Shown: in pieces, positions 1 through 8,427 of the stretch | Layout: each line of letters begins with the position of its first letter | Numbering within the stretch: position 1 is the first letter of the stretch | NCBI GenBank assembly: GCA_963841695.1 | Contig: CAWJDQ010000004.1 | Location: 372,001 to 436,000, forward strand | Direction: 5' to 3' | Length of the DNA stretch: 64,000 nt | Source: RYN-230 sp963841695 | Lineage (GTDB): Bacteria > Actinomycetota > Actinomycetes > Streptosporangiales > Streptosporangiaceae | The notes under the pieces: generated by a model | The model's input: the letters and a program-made list of their open reading frames with translations, nothing else | Database searches by the model: none | What the model was told of the DNA's origin: nothing | Made by a program: the position numbers and the translations under genes

Positions 1-1
1 G

Positions 2-1003
2 GTGCTCGGCGACGAGGTGACCGTGCTGCACGTGACCATGACCCCGGCGCTGCCGCCGCCCGGGCCGGCGCCAGGCGCCGGCCAGTCGGACACCCGCTCT
101 GCCGTCTCCGTCGTGTCCCGGGCGGGCGGCCGGGGGCGCGGCCCGGCCGGTCACACGATCGGGCCGGGGCTGCCCGCGCAGCTCACCGTGACTGACGACC
201 GCGGCACGACCGCGGCCGGCAGTTTCAGCGGCGGGGGTGACGGCACCGTCTGGCGTGGCGAGTTCGAGATCCGCCCGCCGCTCGCCCCGGAGACGGCCTG
301 GATCGAGCTGCTGGGCGAGTGGGTGGAGCTGCCCGCGCCGCCGGCCGGGACCGCGGAGGTACGGGTCGAGCCGCGCCAGGACAGGAACCTGGCCTGTGGC
401 TACCTGTGGGCCCGGCTGGCCAGCCTGGCCCAGTTCCACTCACCTGACGTGGTGGACACCTCCATCGAGACGCTCGTCGCGGCCGGGGCGCTGGCCGCGG
501 ACGACCCGGCCATCGCCGAGGTGCGGGCGGTGGTCAACGGTCTCTTCTCCCGGGCGGGCGCCGCGGGGGGTTCCCGGGCCGCGCTGCCGGAGCCGTGGCG
601 GTCCATGCTGGGCCGGCGCGGCCAGGCCGGCGGCCCCCAGGGCCTGGTGGTGGCGGGCGTGACGACGCCGCCCTTCGACGGGGTCACGGTGGCGCTGCTG
701 GCCGTGCGCTCGGCCGATGAGGAGTTCACCGCCGACGTCGAGATCGTCCCCGCCCTGCCGCACTGGCACGCGTCCCCCGGCGTGGTGGACGGGCCCATGG
801 TGGCCTGGTGGGCCGCGGACGACCGCGGCCATCACTATCTCGGGCGGCAGGGCAGCTGGCACTCCGGCCCGGACCGCTCTGGCGGGCAGATCGAGTTCTG
901 GCCCGCGCTGGACCCGGCCGCCCGGGTGCTCGACATCATGCCGACCACGATGTCCGCGCGGGCCGTCATCCGGCTGCCGCTGGACTGGGGCGAGGACCGG
1001 TGA
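2..1003 (+). CDS. Hypothetical protein, 5' end probably outside the window
   Basis: The open frame runs from the first bases of the window to a TGA at 1001-1003. The first in-frame GTG is at position 2, so the true start may lie upstream. The last 200 residues are well-formed coding sequence with strong third-position GC. I recognise no domain, signal peptide or membrane segment. The stop overlaps the GTG of the next gene (GTGA at 1000-1003), so the two are translationally coupled and probably work together. The middle of the protein, around residues 120-190, is alanine-, arginine- and glycine-rich. Function unknown. Confidence 0.7.
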   Translation: MLGDEVTVLHVTMTPALPPPGPAPGAGQSDTRSAVSVVSRAGGRGRGPAGHTIGPGLPAQLTVTDDRGTTAAGSFSGGGDGTVWRGEFEIRPPLAPETAWIELLGEWVELPAPPAGTAEVRVEPRQDRNLACGYLWARLASLAQFHSPDVVDTSIETLVAAGALAADDPAIAEVRAVVNGLFSRAGAAGGSRAALPEPWRSMLGRRGQAGGPQGLVVAGVTTPPFDGVTVALLAVRSADEEFTADVEIVPALPHWHASPGVVDGPMVAWWAADDRGHHYLGRQGSWHSGPDRSGGQIEFWPALDPAARVLDIMPTTMSARAVIRLPLDWGEDR

Positions 1004-1824
1004 GCACCCCGTGGTGGCAGGGCATCGCGCCCGCGGCGGCCCGGGTGTCCTGCGACGGCCGGGAGCACGAGCTGCGCTGGGCGGCCGGCCAGCTGCGCGC
1101 TCCCGGCCACCCGGACCTGGCCGGTGAGCAGATCCTCAGCGCCCTGGCCGGGCAGCGGTGCGCCTGCCTCGACGTCCTGGACGCCTGGGCCGGGCACGCT
1201 GACGACCTGCGTGTCCTGCTCATGGCCAGCCGCGGCCCGGCCGATCCGGTGCGGGTCACGCCGGAGGACGCGCCGCCGGCGGCCCCGGTGATCGGGCGCG
1301 GCCGGGCGGGCATGGCCCGCCGCCGGGCCGCCGTGACCGCGGTGCTGAGCGGGGCCAGGTCCCGGGAGCCCGCAGACCCGCTGGTCGCGCTGCTGGCCCT
1401 GGGCGGCCCGATGCAGGCCCGGCTGACGGCCACGGTCGCCGCGGCCTGGCGGGAGCGCCTGCGCGAGCGGGCCGCGCCCGCGGACGCCGCGGCGGCCCGG
1501 GCCGCCCGGCCTGCGCTGCACGCCGCGCTGTATGGCCGGGTGGTGGCCATCCTGCGGGCCTGGACCGGGCAGCCCGGCCTGCCGATCACGCTGAGCATGA
1601 TCCCGGAAGCGGGTCCGCCGGCCCTGGCCCGCGACGGGGAGGGGCTCACGGTCCAGCTCCCGTTCGGCTGGCTCAACGACGTGTGGGCTCGCGGGCTGGG
1701 CACCTGCTGGGACCGGTTCTGCCTGGCCGCCGTGCCCGCCGGGGACGGGTGGGAGCTGTCGGCCGTAGGCCCTGACCTGGGGCCGCCCTCCCCGCTCACG
1801 ATCACCGGCGCCCGGCCCGGGTGA
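1000..1824 (+). CDS. Hypothetical protein coupled to the upstream gene
   Basis: 274 residues starting at the GTG that overlaps the preceding stop (GTGA). The open frame extends further upstream to 808, but the coupled GTG at 1000 is the more natural start and the extension would overlap the preceding gene. The protein has no obvious transmembrane segment or signal peptide. Residues 40-70 hold a cysteine pair (CACLD) and the C-terminal half has a run reading LTVQLPFGWLNDVWARGL. Its pairing with the upstream gene suggests a two-gene operon. I recognise no family and assign no function. Confidence 0.7.
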   Translation: MSTPWWQGIAPAAARVSCDGREHELRWAAGQLRAPGHPDLAGEQILSALAGQRCACLDVLDAWAGHADDLRVLLMASRGPADPVRVTPEDAPPAAPVIGRGRAGMARRRAAVTAVLSGARSREPADPLVALLALGGPMQARLTATVAAAWRERLRERAAPADAAAARAARPALHAALYGRVVAILRAWTGQPGLPITLSMIPEAGPPALARDGEGLTVQLPFGWLNDVWARGLGTCWDRFCLAAVPAGDGWELSAVGPDLGPPSPLTITGARPG

Positions 1825-1850
1825 GCCAGGTCCCGCCCGGCGCCCGGGCC

Positions 1851-2348
1851 TCAGCCCTTCCGCGCCCGGCGGGCGTGCTTGCGGGCGCACCGCCGGCAGG
1901 CCGGGACCGTCCCGGCCACCGCGACCGCGGGAACGCCCAGTAACCAGTGACGGCGGTGGCAGCGGCAGGGCTCCCCGGGGGCGGGCCGGGGCGCGGCCGG
2001 CCCGGCGCAGGACGTCCCGGCGGCCGGATCCAGGTGCACCCAGCGCGGCGGCTGGGCGTCGGCCGCCCAGCGCAACGGGTGGCTGGCCGCCGTGCACACC
2101 ACGCCGGACAGTTCGGGAACCACGGCCATTCCGGGCGGGAATCCGGGTGGGGCGGGCTGGGCGGCGGCGGCCGCCGCGTGGTAATCCTGCGGCGATACCA
2201 GTGCCGACGCCGCGGCCAGTTCCCAGCGGGCCAGGTGGGTGCCCTCGCAACGGCAGGGTTCGCCCCGCGGGGCCTGGCAGGCGGCGCAGCGCATGCTGCG
2301 CACCGCCTCGGCCAGGTCGGCGGGCATCGCGCCGCTCACCGCGGTCAT
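1851..2348 (-). CDS. Small cysteine/histidine-rich protein with a duplicated GEPCRC motif
   Basis: 165 residues. I chose the ATG at 2348 because a G-rich Shine-Dalgarno stretch sits directly upstream; a longer frame reaches 2393. The protein carries two copies of one cysteine motif: CAACQAPRGEPCRCEGTH near the N-terminus and CAGP followed by PGEPCRCHRRHW near the C-terminus. It closes with CRRCARKHARRARK. The spacing of Cys and His looks like a metal-binding (zinc ribbon-like) fold, and the basic tail could contact nucleic acid. This is inference from composition only. The gene is convergent with the coupled pair ending at 1824. No family is recognised. Confidence 0.65.
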   Translation of the reverse strand: MTAVSGAMPADLAEAVRSMRCAACQAPRGEPCRCEGTHLARWELAAASALVSPQDYHAAAAAAQPAPPGFPPGMAVVPELSGVVCTAASHPLRWAADAQPPRWVHLDPAAGTSCAGPAAPRPAPGEPCRCHRRHWLLGVPAVAVAGTVPACRRCARKHARRARKG

Positions 2349-2428
2349 AACCCCCCCAAGCCGCCATCGTGCGCCTACCCATCGTAATCGCACGCGAGCC
2401 TGGAGTCACGCTTCGCACACGCGTCCTG

Positions 2429-2468
2429 GCGTACCGGGCAGCCGTAATGCGTACCGGCCAGCCTTAAT
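2429..2468. repeat. 20-bp tandem direct repeat, two units
   Basis: Two adjacent 20-bp units (2429-2448 and 2449-2468) differ at two positions. They lie in the 264-bp gap between the cysteine-rich gene and the broken hydrolase. No gene or other signal was seen in this gap. Confidence 0.6.
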
Positions 2469-2612
2469 GCGTGGCGGGCAGGCCCGCATACCCAGCCGGG
2501 CGCTCGTGCGCCGCGGCGGGCCGGCCCGGGTAGCGGGCTACGGCGGGCCGATCGACACCCCGAACGTCGACCGGCGTGCCGGCCCGGCGGGCGCAGGCCG
2601 TGCCGGACGGGG

Positions 2613-3561
2613 CTACGCCAGGCAGGTGAGCGGCGCCCCGCCATTGTAGGCCACCATGTCGGCCAGCGCGGCGGGGACGTCGATGGGTCCGCCGCGCGGC
2701 GTCCCGGCCAGCTCGGCGCAGGCCCGGTGCAGGTTGCCGACGATCCGCTCGGGGTCGGCCCAGCCGGCGAACCGGCCCAGGTCGGTGTCCCGCGCCGCGG
2801 CGAGCGGGGCCAGCCCGGCCGCCCGGGCGCGGGCCGCGACGTCGAGCACGAACCGGAGGTAGTCCAGCGTCGCCTCGAAGCGGCCCGGTCCCCTCGAAGA
2901 CGGGCCCGTGGCCCGGCACGGTGATCCGGGCGCCGAGCGGCGCCAGGACCTGTTCCAGCACCTCGACCGCTCCGGTCACCGAGCCCATCAGCAGGAACGG
3001 CGTGCCCCCGTTGAAGATCAGGTCGCCGCAGAACAGCACGGAGCGGTCCGGGATCCAGACGATCGAATCGTTAGTGGTATGCGCGGGGGTACCGACGTTG
3101 CGCACGGCTGCGCCCGCAGGTCCCCGGCGTGCACGGCGATCTCGTCGGTGAACGTGACGAAGGGCGGGTCGAGGGTCAGCTCACCCCAGTCGGGGCCGTC
3201 CCAGAAGCGCAGGTCGCGCGGCGGCCCGAAGGCGAGTGGCCTCGCGCCGCGTGCTCTCGTGGCCGACGATCGCCGCGGCCGGGAACAGGCAGTTGCCGAA
3301 GGTGTGGTCGCCGTGGTGGTGGGTGTTGACCACCGTGCGCACCGGCGCGGGCGTGACGGCGGCGATGGCCGCCTGGTAGGCGCGGGTCCGGCGGTGGGTG
3401 GCGCAGGCGTCGATGCTGATGACGCCCTGCGGCCCGGTCAGGAACCCGGTGTTGTTGATCCACCAGGTGCCGTCGGGCTGGACGTAGGCGTAGATCCCGG
3501 CGGACACCTCGTGCACCTCGGGCCGTCCCGGGACGGTGATATCGCTGGCCAGGCTGCTCAT
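2613..3561 (-). pseudogene. Metallo-beta-lactamase-fold hydrolase broken by three frame changes
   Basis: The start ATG at 3561 has GGAG upstream. The protein begins MSSLASDITVPG and carries the zinc-binding signature THHHGDHTFGN (about residues 80-90), then LFCGDLIFNGG and VPGHGPV, which are classic metallo-beta-lactamase-fold motifs. The family includes glyoxalase II-like and quinol-hydrolase-like enzymes, so the substrate is unknown. Continuity requires frame changes near 3220, 3110 and 2890; the C-terminal part ends at 2613 with AYNGGAPLTCLA. All zinc motifs remain conserved, so the breaks are either recent or sequencing indels. If the gene is intact in the real genome it would encode about 315 residues of soluble enzyme. 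Confidence 0.75.
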
Positions 3562-3733
3562 CGGGTCTCCTCTGCAGAACGACCTGGCCGTAATCCTCCC
3601 AGCCGCCGGCCGTAACGCTGAACGCGGCAAGCTGCCCTAGAGCGACCTGCGCTGGGAGGACGCGCTTCGATGGCTCTGATGGCCACGGCCGGCGCGGCGC
3701 GAAACCCAGTTCCATAGCCCGTAAAGTCGCCTT

Positions 3734-4543
3734 GTGGCGACCGTCGATGCCTTGCTGACCGTCTATGACCAGCAGATGCGGGGACTAGAGCCCAGGCCGC
3801 CCGCCGGGGTCAGGTACGAGCGGGACGGGCCGCTGCTGCGAGGCGTCGGCGGGCACCGCGGCTACATCTCGGGCCCGCGTGACCTCGGGGTAACAGGGGC
3901 AGAACTCGACCGGCTGATCGCCCGGCAGCGGGACTACTTCGCCGGGCGCGGCGAGGCTGTCGGGTGGCAGACCCGCGCTCACGATGAGCCGGCTGACCTG
4001 CCCGCACGGCTGCGCGCCGCGGGATTCGTGCCCGGGGAGGAGCGGACGGTCCTGGTCGGGCTCACCGCGGAGCTGGCCACCGCCCCTATCCTGCCCGGCG
4101 GCGCCGCCCTGCGCTGGGTCACCGCGGACGACGACATGCACCGGATCGCCGCGCTGCAGTCCACCGTCTGGGGCCAGGACTGGGACTGGCTCGGTGAGAA
4201 CCTCATCGCCCGGATCGCCGCCGCCCCGCAGGGCATCGCGGTCCTGGCCGCGGAGGCCGATGGTGGCGTTGTCTCCGCGGGGTGGCTGGCTTTCTTCCAG
4301 CCAGGCGCGGACAGCTTCGCCCGCCTGCTGGGCGGGTCGACACTGCCGCGATGGCGCGGCCGCGGGATCTACCGGGCGCTGGTCGCTGCCCGCGCTCAGC
4401 GCGCTGCCGCCCGCAGCGTCACGTACCTGCACGCCGACGCCTCTGACGACAGTGCCCCCATCTTGCGCCGTCTGGGATTCCGTGCCGTGACCACCACCAC
4501 GGCTTACGTCTGGACGCCGCCGCCGCCCGCCAGACCAGGATGA
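3734..4543 (+). CDS. GNAT-family N-acetyltransferase
   Basis: 269 residues from a GTG at 3734. The C-terminal half is a GNAT domain: an acetyl-CoA binding loop reads RWRGRGIYRAL (about residues 213-223), followed by a helix rich in alanine and a final strand with ASDDSAPILRRLGFRAV. The N-terminal half reads like a second, degenerate acetyltransferase-like or lead-in domain, as in many actinobacterial GNAT proteins of this length. The acceptor substrate cannot be read from sequence. The gene stands alone between the hydrolase and the GntR gene, and its promoter region is about 170 bp long. Confidence 0.85.
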   Translation: MATVDALLTVYDQQMRGLEPRPPAGVRYERDGPLLRGVGGHRGYISGPRDLGVTGAELDRLIARQRDYFAGRGEAVGWQTRAHDEPADLPARLRAAGFVPGEERTVLVGLTAELATAPILPGGAALRWVTADDDMHRIAALQSTVWGQDWDWLGENLIARIAAAPQGIAVLAAEADGGVVSAGWLAFFQPGADSFARLLGGSTLPRWRGRGIYRALVAARAQRAAARSVTYLHADASDDSAPILRRLGFRAVTTTTAYVWTPPPPARPG

Positions 4544-4715
4544 CCCACACGGCGGAACCGGACCTAACTTCCAGTGCCAGGCCGTGCGCAGTGCGTTGAT
4601 CGCTCTGGCAAACGCGCGAGGCTGTTCGGGTGCCCACCCGCGGTCCACGTGGTGACGGTGGCGCGCCGCACCATCGTGGAGCCGAAATCGGACTACGTGG
4701 TCGTGGCCTACCGCC

Positions 4716-4961
4716 TCAGATCTGCGGCCTGCCCGCCGGGAGCGGGTCGGCCGCAAAGGCGCCCTTGCCGGAGACGACCACGGCCCACCCCTGTTTCGCC
4801 AGGTAGCGGTAGGCCTGCCGCACGGTCCCGCGCGACACCCCCAGCTCCTGCATGATCGTCGCCTCTGACGGCAGGCGCTGGCCCGGTTCAGTGATCCGCC
4901 CGGCAATCCAGGCAGCCACCTGCCGCCACAACGGCACGGCCGAGTCAGGGTTGACGATCAT
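4716..4961 (-). CDS. Minimal GntR-family regulator, DNA-binding domain only
   Basis: 81 residues, essentially only the winged helix-turn-helix: WRQVAAWIAGRI, LPSEATIMQELGVSRGTVRQAYRYLAKQGW and a wing with GKGAF. There is no C-terminal ligand domain (FCD, UTRA or aminotransferase), so it is much shorter than classic GntR proteins. Such short forms occur in actinomycetes beside small conserved genes. It is divergent from the small gene interrupted by the IS element. The shared upstream region holds an inverted repeat (5012-5033) that is its probable operator, which would give autoregulation and control of the divergent gene. Confidence 0.85.
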   Translation of the reverse strand: MIVNPDSAVPLWRQVAAWIAGRITEPGQRLPSEATIMQELGVSRGTVRQAYRYLAKQGWAVVVSGKGAFAADPLPAGRPQI

Positions 4962-5011
4962 GAACCTGACTCTAAGCAGGCTATGTTGTGCCTGACCAGC
5001 AGAGTACGGGC

Positions 5012-5033
5012 TAACCTGGGTATAGACAGGTTA
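5012..5033. promoter_or_regulatory. Candidate GntR operator (inverted repeat)
   Basis: TAACCTG and CAGGTTA form perfect 7-bp arms around an 8-bp spacer. A further half-site (ACAGGTT) lies at 5036-5042. The site is 51 bp upstream of the GntR start and about 60 bp upstream of the divergent GTG at 5096. Position and symmetry suggest a GntR operator; binding is inferred. Confidence 0.55.
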
Positions 5034-5126
5034 GGACAGGTTGTAATAGCGTGATGGCCGACTACAGCGTGTACTCACTTCCCGGGAGATGATCCGTGGA
5101 TCAGTCACGAGGTGCCTACCGCGCCC

Positions 5127-5134
5127 CCTTAACC
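5127..5134. repeat. Target-site duplication, left copy (CCTTAACC)
   Basis: Lies directly outside the left terminal repeat and is identical to 6638-6645. It falls at codons 11-13 of the interrupted gene. Confidence 0.85.
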
Positions 5135-6637
5135 GCAAGGCCGGTTAGTTAAGGTCCGTCGCCGGGTGTCAAGGGTGAGCCAAGGACGGCGATGGTGATG
5201 GTGGCCTTGCGGGTTGTGCGGTCGACCTTGCCTTTGGCGTTGTATCTGGACATGGCGCGTTTGACGACGCGGGGGCTGGTGCGCGGCCGCCTGCTTGGCA
5301 TCAGGCTGGCCAGGACGAGCCTGCCGATCGTCCCGGCCAGGTCGGTGACGGGGCCGGCGGTTACGCCGGCGGCGAGGATGACCTGGTCGCGGGCGGTGTT
5401 CAGGGCGACGGTGAAGCTGGCGCGGTCGGGGTCGGTGCCAGGGACGGTCGCGGCGGCGTCGGCGATGGCGGTGCGCAGGACCTGGTAGGTGACCAGCAGG
5501 GCGTAGATTTCCTGCTCGATGCCGTCGGGGGTGCGGGCGCGCAGGACACGGCCGCCGAGGATGGTGGATTTGAGCTCGAGGTAGGCAGTCTCGATCTCCC
5601 AGCGCTCGTGGTAGAGGACAGCCAGGTCCGCGGCGGGGTAGCGGGCCGGGTCAGTCAGGGTGGTGACCAGCCGGCAGCCGATGGCGAGTTTCCGGTGCTG
5701 GTCGCGATGGTGATCTGGGCGTCGATGACCCGGACGGGGACGCCGCCGAAGCGCGACAGCCAGGACCCGTCGGGCAGGCGGCTCAGGACCGGGAGCCCGG
5801 GGCGCCGTAGCCGGTGCGGACGCGGATCAGGAAGTCCGCCCGGTCCCCGCGATCTGCGCGGCCAGGAAGCCGCGCCGAAGTTCCGGTCGGCGAGCAGGAC
5901 CATCCCGGCGTGCAGGCTGCCGAGCAGGCCCGGGGCGCAGGTGGTCTCGCCGGCCGAGGGGCCGAACACGGCGTCGATGACGGTGCGGGTGCCGCAGCTG
6001 ACCAGGGCCAGCAGCCGCAGCATCGGGTAGCTGGAGCCGCCGTTGGCGCCGCCGCGCTGCTTGGAGTAGACGGCCAGGTTCGCCGTGCTGTCGGCGACCG
6101 TCATGATCGTGCCGTCGACGCGCGACCACCAGCAGCCCCCGCCACCGCGCCTCGCCGGGGACGGGCCGCGCAGCAGGGCGAACAGCTCGCGCAGCGGCCC
6201 GGGACCCAGCCGGCGCCGCGCCTGCGTCATCGCGGACGCGGTCGGGGCCGCGCACGCCAGCCCGTCCAGCCCGGCCGTAAGCCGGGCCCAGACCTGCGGG
6301 TATCCCAGCTCAGCGAACAGGCACCCGGCCAGCAGCAGGTAGACCACGACCCCGGCCGGCAGGTCCCGGGCGCGGCGCTGGACCCGGCACGTCTGCTCCA
6401 GCACCGCGTCGACCATCTCGAACGGCACCTGCTGCGTCAGCTCGCCCAGGTGACCCGGCGCGAACCGCCCTCCGGCCACCGTGACGGCACGGGCAATGAC
6501 AGACTTATCCAACGGCGGGGCTCCCGGTGAAGAGGCGTGTCTTTGGTGGACAAACCTCGCTTACCGGAGCCCCGCTGCCTTCGCATCAACCGACACGCCT
6601 TGACAACCGGGCAACCCGCTTAACTAACCGGCCTTGC
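5135..6637 (-). mobile_element. IS4-family insertion sequence, about 1.5 kb
   Basis: The ends are perfect 19-bp inverted repeats, GCAAGGCCGGTTAGTTAAG at 5135-5153 and its complement at 6619-6637. A second matching block ending in TGTCAAGG extends the imperfect repeat to about 40 bp. An 8-bp direct repeat, CCTTAACC, flanks both ends exactly (5127-5134 and 6638-6645) and is the target duplication. One transposase gene fills the element. The intact ends and duplication show a fairly recent insertion. Confidence 0.9.
5149..6512 (-). pseudogene. IS4-family DDE transposase with two frame changes
   Basis: It starts at a TTG (6512) and ends at a TAA inside the left terminal repeat. The N-terminal region matches the IS4 transposase N-domain (QQVPFEMVDAVLEQT). 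The DDE catalytic elements are visible: VDGTIMTVADS holds the first Asp, LLADRNFG the second, and YHERWEIETAYLELK near 5560-5610 the catalytic Glu within the Y-2-R-3-E-6-K signature. The frame changes near 5860 and near 5690, so the gene as given encodes only the first two thirds in one frame. The C-terminal end reads SRYNAKGKVDRTTRKATITI. The element is either inactive or mis-sequenced at these points. Confidence 0.85.
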
Positions 6638-6645
6638 CCTTAACC
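6638..6645. repeat. Target-site duplication, right copy (CCTTAACC)
   Basis: Lies directly outside the right terminal repeat and is identical to 5127-5134. Confidence 0.85.
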
Positions 6646-6908
6646 GACGCTGACGCCCACCCGGCTGACGCGGGGCACGGGTTGTTCGCTGCGCCGCACC
6701 CAACTCCGGGCGTCCCGCCGGGACCGACCCTGGCCGGGATCATCACCAAGTACGGCACCGCGTGGGAGATCGCGGTCGCGGAGCCTGCAAGCCTCATCGC
6801 CATCCGGCGGCCGACGCCCACCGCGCAAGAAATCGTGGTCGCCCACTCCCTGGCTGAGCTGGACAGGAAGCTGGCCGCTGAGAGCGGGCCGGGCGGGGAC
6901 GTGCCCAA

Positions 6909-7097
6909 ATGAGCATCGAGGTCGTGCCGTGCTCTGATCCAGGAGCCGTTGACCTCCGCTCCAGTAACCATGTCCCTGGCGACGAGGTGCTCCACGCCTC
7001 GGCAGCGGAGTGGGCCGAGTTCGTTGCGGCTGTCAAGGACGGCAAGTTCAATACTGTGACGTCAGCCGGCCGATCATCGGGTCGCCCGGGCGCTTGA
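6909..7097 (+). CDS. Small DUF397-like protein
   Basis: 62 residues; the ATG overlaps the preceding stop (ATGA). The segment ASAAEWAEFVAAVKDGKF matches the pattern of DUF397 proteins, in which an EW..F...VK.G motif forms the conserved end. In actinomycetes these are usually small partners of XRE-type regulators and membrane or abortive-development loci. Here the partners are a minimal GntR and the IS-split gene. The role is unknown, and the insertion upstream probably reduces its expression. Confidence 0.6.
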   Translation: MSIEVVPCSDPGAVDLRSSNHVPGDEVLHASAAEWAEFVAAVKDGKFNTVTSAGRSSGRPGA

Positions 7098-7130
7098 CCT
7101 AGCCGCGGCTGATGCTTCAGCCGCCCTGGG

Positions 7131-7490
7131 CTAGCTGGTGACGCCGTGGATTCGATTCCACCGGTCGGCCGACAGCGCGCCGTCCACGATGCCCCAGATC
7201 CATACCGCGGGCGCGAGGATGAACCCGATCAGGACCAGGCAGAGAGCACAGGCGACGAGGTATGCGATCAGGATCAGGACGCCACGCCCGACCGACCCAT
7301 TGATCATCGATCCGACGCCGGGTACGAAGATCGACACGACGGCACCCAGAGCGCGGCCACGCGGGCGGACGTTCGGGCCCGGGCGATAGGCGGGATATCC
7401 AGCGGGTGTGTGCGGCACCATCCCACTGCCCGTCGGTCCGGAGCCAGGCTGTTGCTGGCGTGGTGGGTAGGGCTGATAGGGCTGGGTCAC
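7131..7490 (-). CDS. TM2-like small membrane protein
   Basis: 119 residues. The first 45 residues are rich in Pro, Gln and Tyr (QPYQPYPPRQQQ), a disordered cytoplasmic tail common in actinobacterial membrane proteins. Two hydrophobic helices follow: about residues 48-75 (AVVSIFVPGVGSMINGSVGRG) and 78-105 (IAYLVACALCLVLIGFILA). The PGVGSMINGSVGRG turn and the closing WGIVDGALSADRWN resemble the TM2/YozV type. No enzymatic motif is seen. It lies convergent to the DUF397-like gene and downstream of the HdeD-like gene. Confidence 0.65.
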   Translation of the reverse strand: MTQPYQPYPPRQQQPGSGPTGSGMVPHTPAGYPAYRPGPNVRPRGRALGAVVSIFVPGVGSMINGSVGRGVLILIAYLVACALCLVLIGFILAPAVWIWGIVDGALSADRWNRIHGVTS

Positions 7491-7614
7491 CGAAGCCTCC
7501 AGACTTCGCGGGTGATGTTCTGACGCGGCTGTACACGAGCCGGTTTACCCGGAGGCGCCCACAGCGGCGTAGATCCCGCCGGGGCACCTTATGCCCCGCG
7601 CGACACTCCGGTGG

Positions 7615-8214
7615 TCAGACGGGGTGGGGCACCGCGTGGTGGACCCGGCCGAGGGCCGACCGGACCCGGAAGGCCATCCCGATCTCCATCACCCCGTAGA
7701 CGATCAGCCAGACGCCGAGCACCAGGGCCAGCGTCACCAGCGAGATGCCCGGGTAGGCCAGCACGACCACCCCGGCCAGGACGCTGAGCACGCCCACGAA
7801 GCCCATCCAGCCCCGGTGCGGGCTGTCCCGGTGGGCCAGCGCGTTGAAGATCTCCGCAAAGCCATTGACCACCCAGAAGATGCCGAGCAGCAGCGCGAGC
7901 GCGACCACCGAGACCAGCACGTGGCGGACCGCGTACAGCCCGACCACGAAGGCGAGCAGCCCGAGCACGGCGCTCATCACCCGGACCCCGCCGGTCAGGC
8001 CGGTGCCCGCGAACGCGTTCACAAACTGGAAGATGCCGACCACGACCAGCTGGATGCCGAACAGCACGGCGATCGCGATGACGGTCGGGCCGGGCCACGC
8101 CACCGCGGCCACCCCCGCGAGCAGCGTGAGAACGCCGAAGGCCAGCAGCCAGATCCAGTGACGTCCGAGCGCGGCGATCGAGTCAGCGATATCGGTCCGG
8201 GGGTCAGGGCTCAT
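7615..8214 (-). CDS. HdeD/DUF308-family membrane protein
   Basis: 199 residues from the ATG at 8214 (GGAG seven bases upstream); an upstream in-frame start gives only five more residues. Six hydrophobic helices are grouped in three pairs, with repeats of the type GVLTLLAGVAAVAWPGPTVIAIAVLFGI and GVLSVLAGVVVLAYPGISLVTLALVLG. That repeat is the hallmark of HdeD/DUF308 proteins. The Escherichia coli member is linked to acid resistance, but actinobacterial members are largely uncharacterised. It is divergent from the SGNH hydrolase gene. Confidence 0.8.
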   Translation of the reverse strand: MSPDPRTDIADSIAALGRHWIWLLAFGVLTLLAGVAAVAWPGPTVIAIAVLFGIQLVVVGIFQFVNAFAGTGLTGGVRVMSAVLGLLAFVVGLYAVRHVLVSVVALALLLGIFWVVNGFAEIFNALAHRDSPHRGWMGFVGVLSVLAGVVVLAYPGISLVTLALVLGVWLIVYGVMEIGMAFRVRSALGRVHHAVPHPV

Positions 8215-8427
8215 CCGGGGCTCCTGCAATAGTCAGGACGGGGCGCTTCCTCCCAGCATCGGTGATGACCGGGCTGGCTGTTGACAGTGCGAGCGCACCA
8301 TTGGTGCGCTCCAGCCCCGGCGGAGCACCGCCGTACACCTATGCTTTAACCATTGTCGTTTTGTTCGCCTATCTTCATTCATCTCCAGGTCACCAGCCTG
8401 CCGGGTGACCTGGCCCAGGGAGCACGC

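Larger units (their letters stand above)
5096..6912 (+). pseudogene. Small conserved-type gene split by the IS4-family insertion
   Basis: The left fragment starts at a GTG at 5096 behind GGGAG and reads MDQSRGAYRAPLT up to 5134. The right fragment resumes after the second target-site copy at 6646 and ends at 6912 (…SLAELDRKLAAESGPGGDVPK). Removing the element and one copy of the 8-bp duplication joins the two in frame as a 101-residue protein. The right part alone can be read from a TTG inside the right terminal repeat (6634), giving 92 residues. It contains KYGTAWEIAV and REPTPTAQEIV-like text typical of small actinomycete proteins of unknown function. It is coupled to the next gene (ATGA at 6909) and is probably controlled by the divergent GntR. 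Confidence 0.7.

Noticed and set aside
7146..7160. Short GATTCGATTCC-like stretch resembling a tRNA T-arm
   Set aside because: No acceptor stem, D-arm or anticodon arm could be fitted, and the bases are inside the TM2-like gene.
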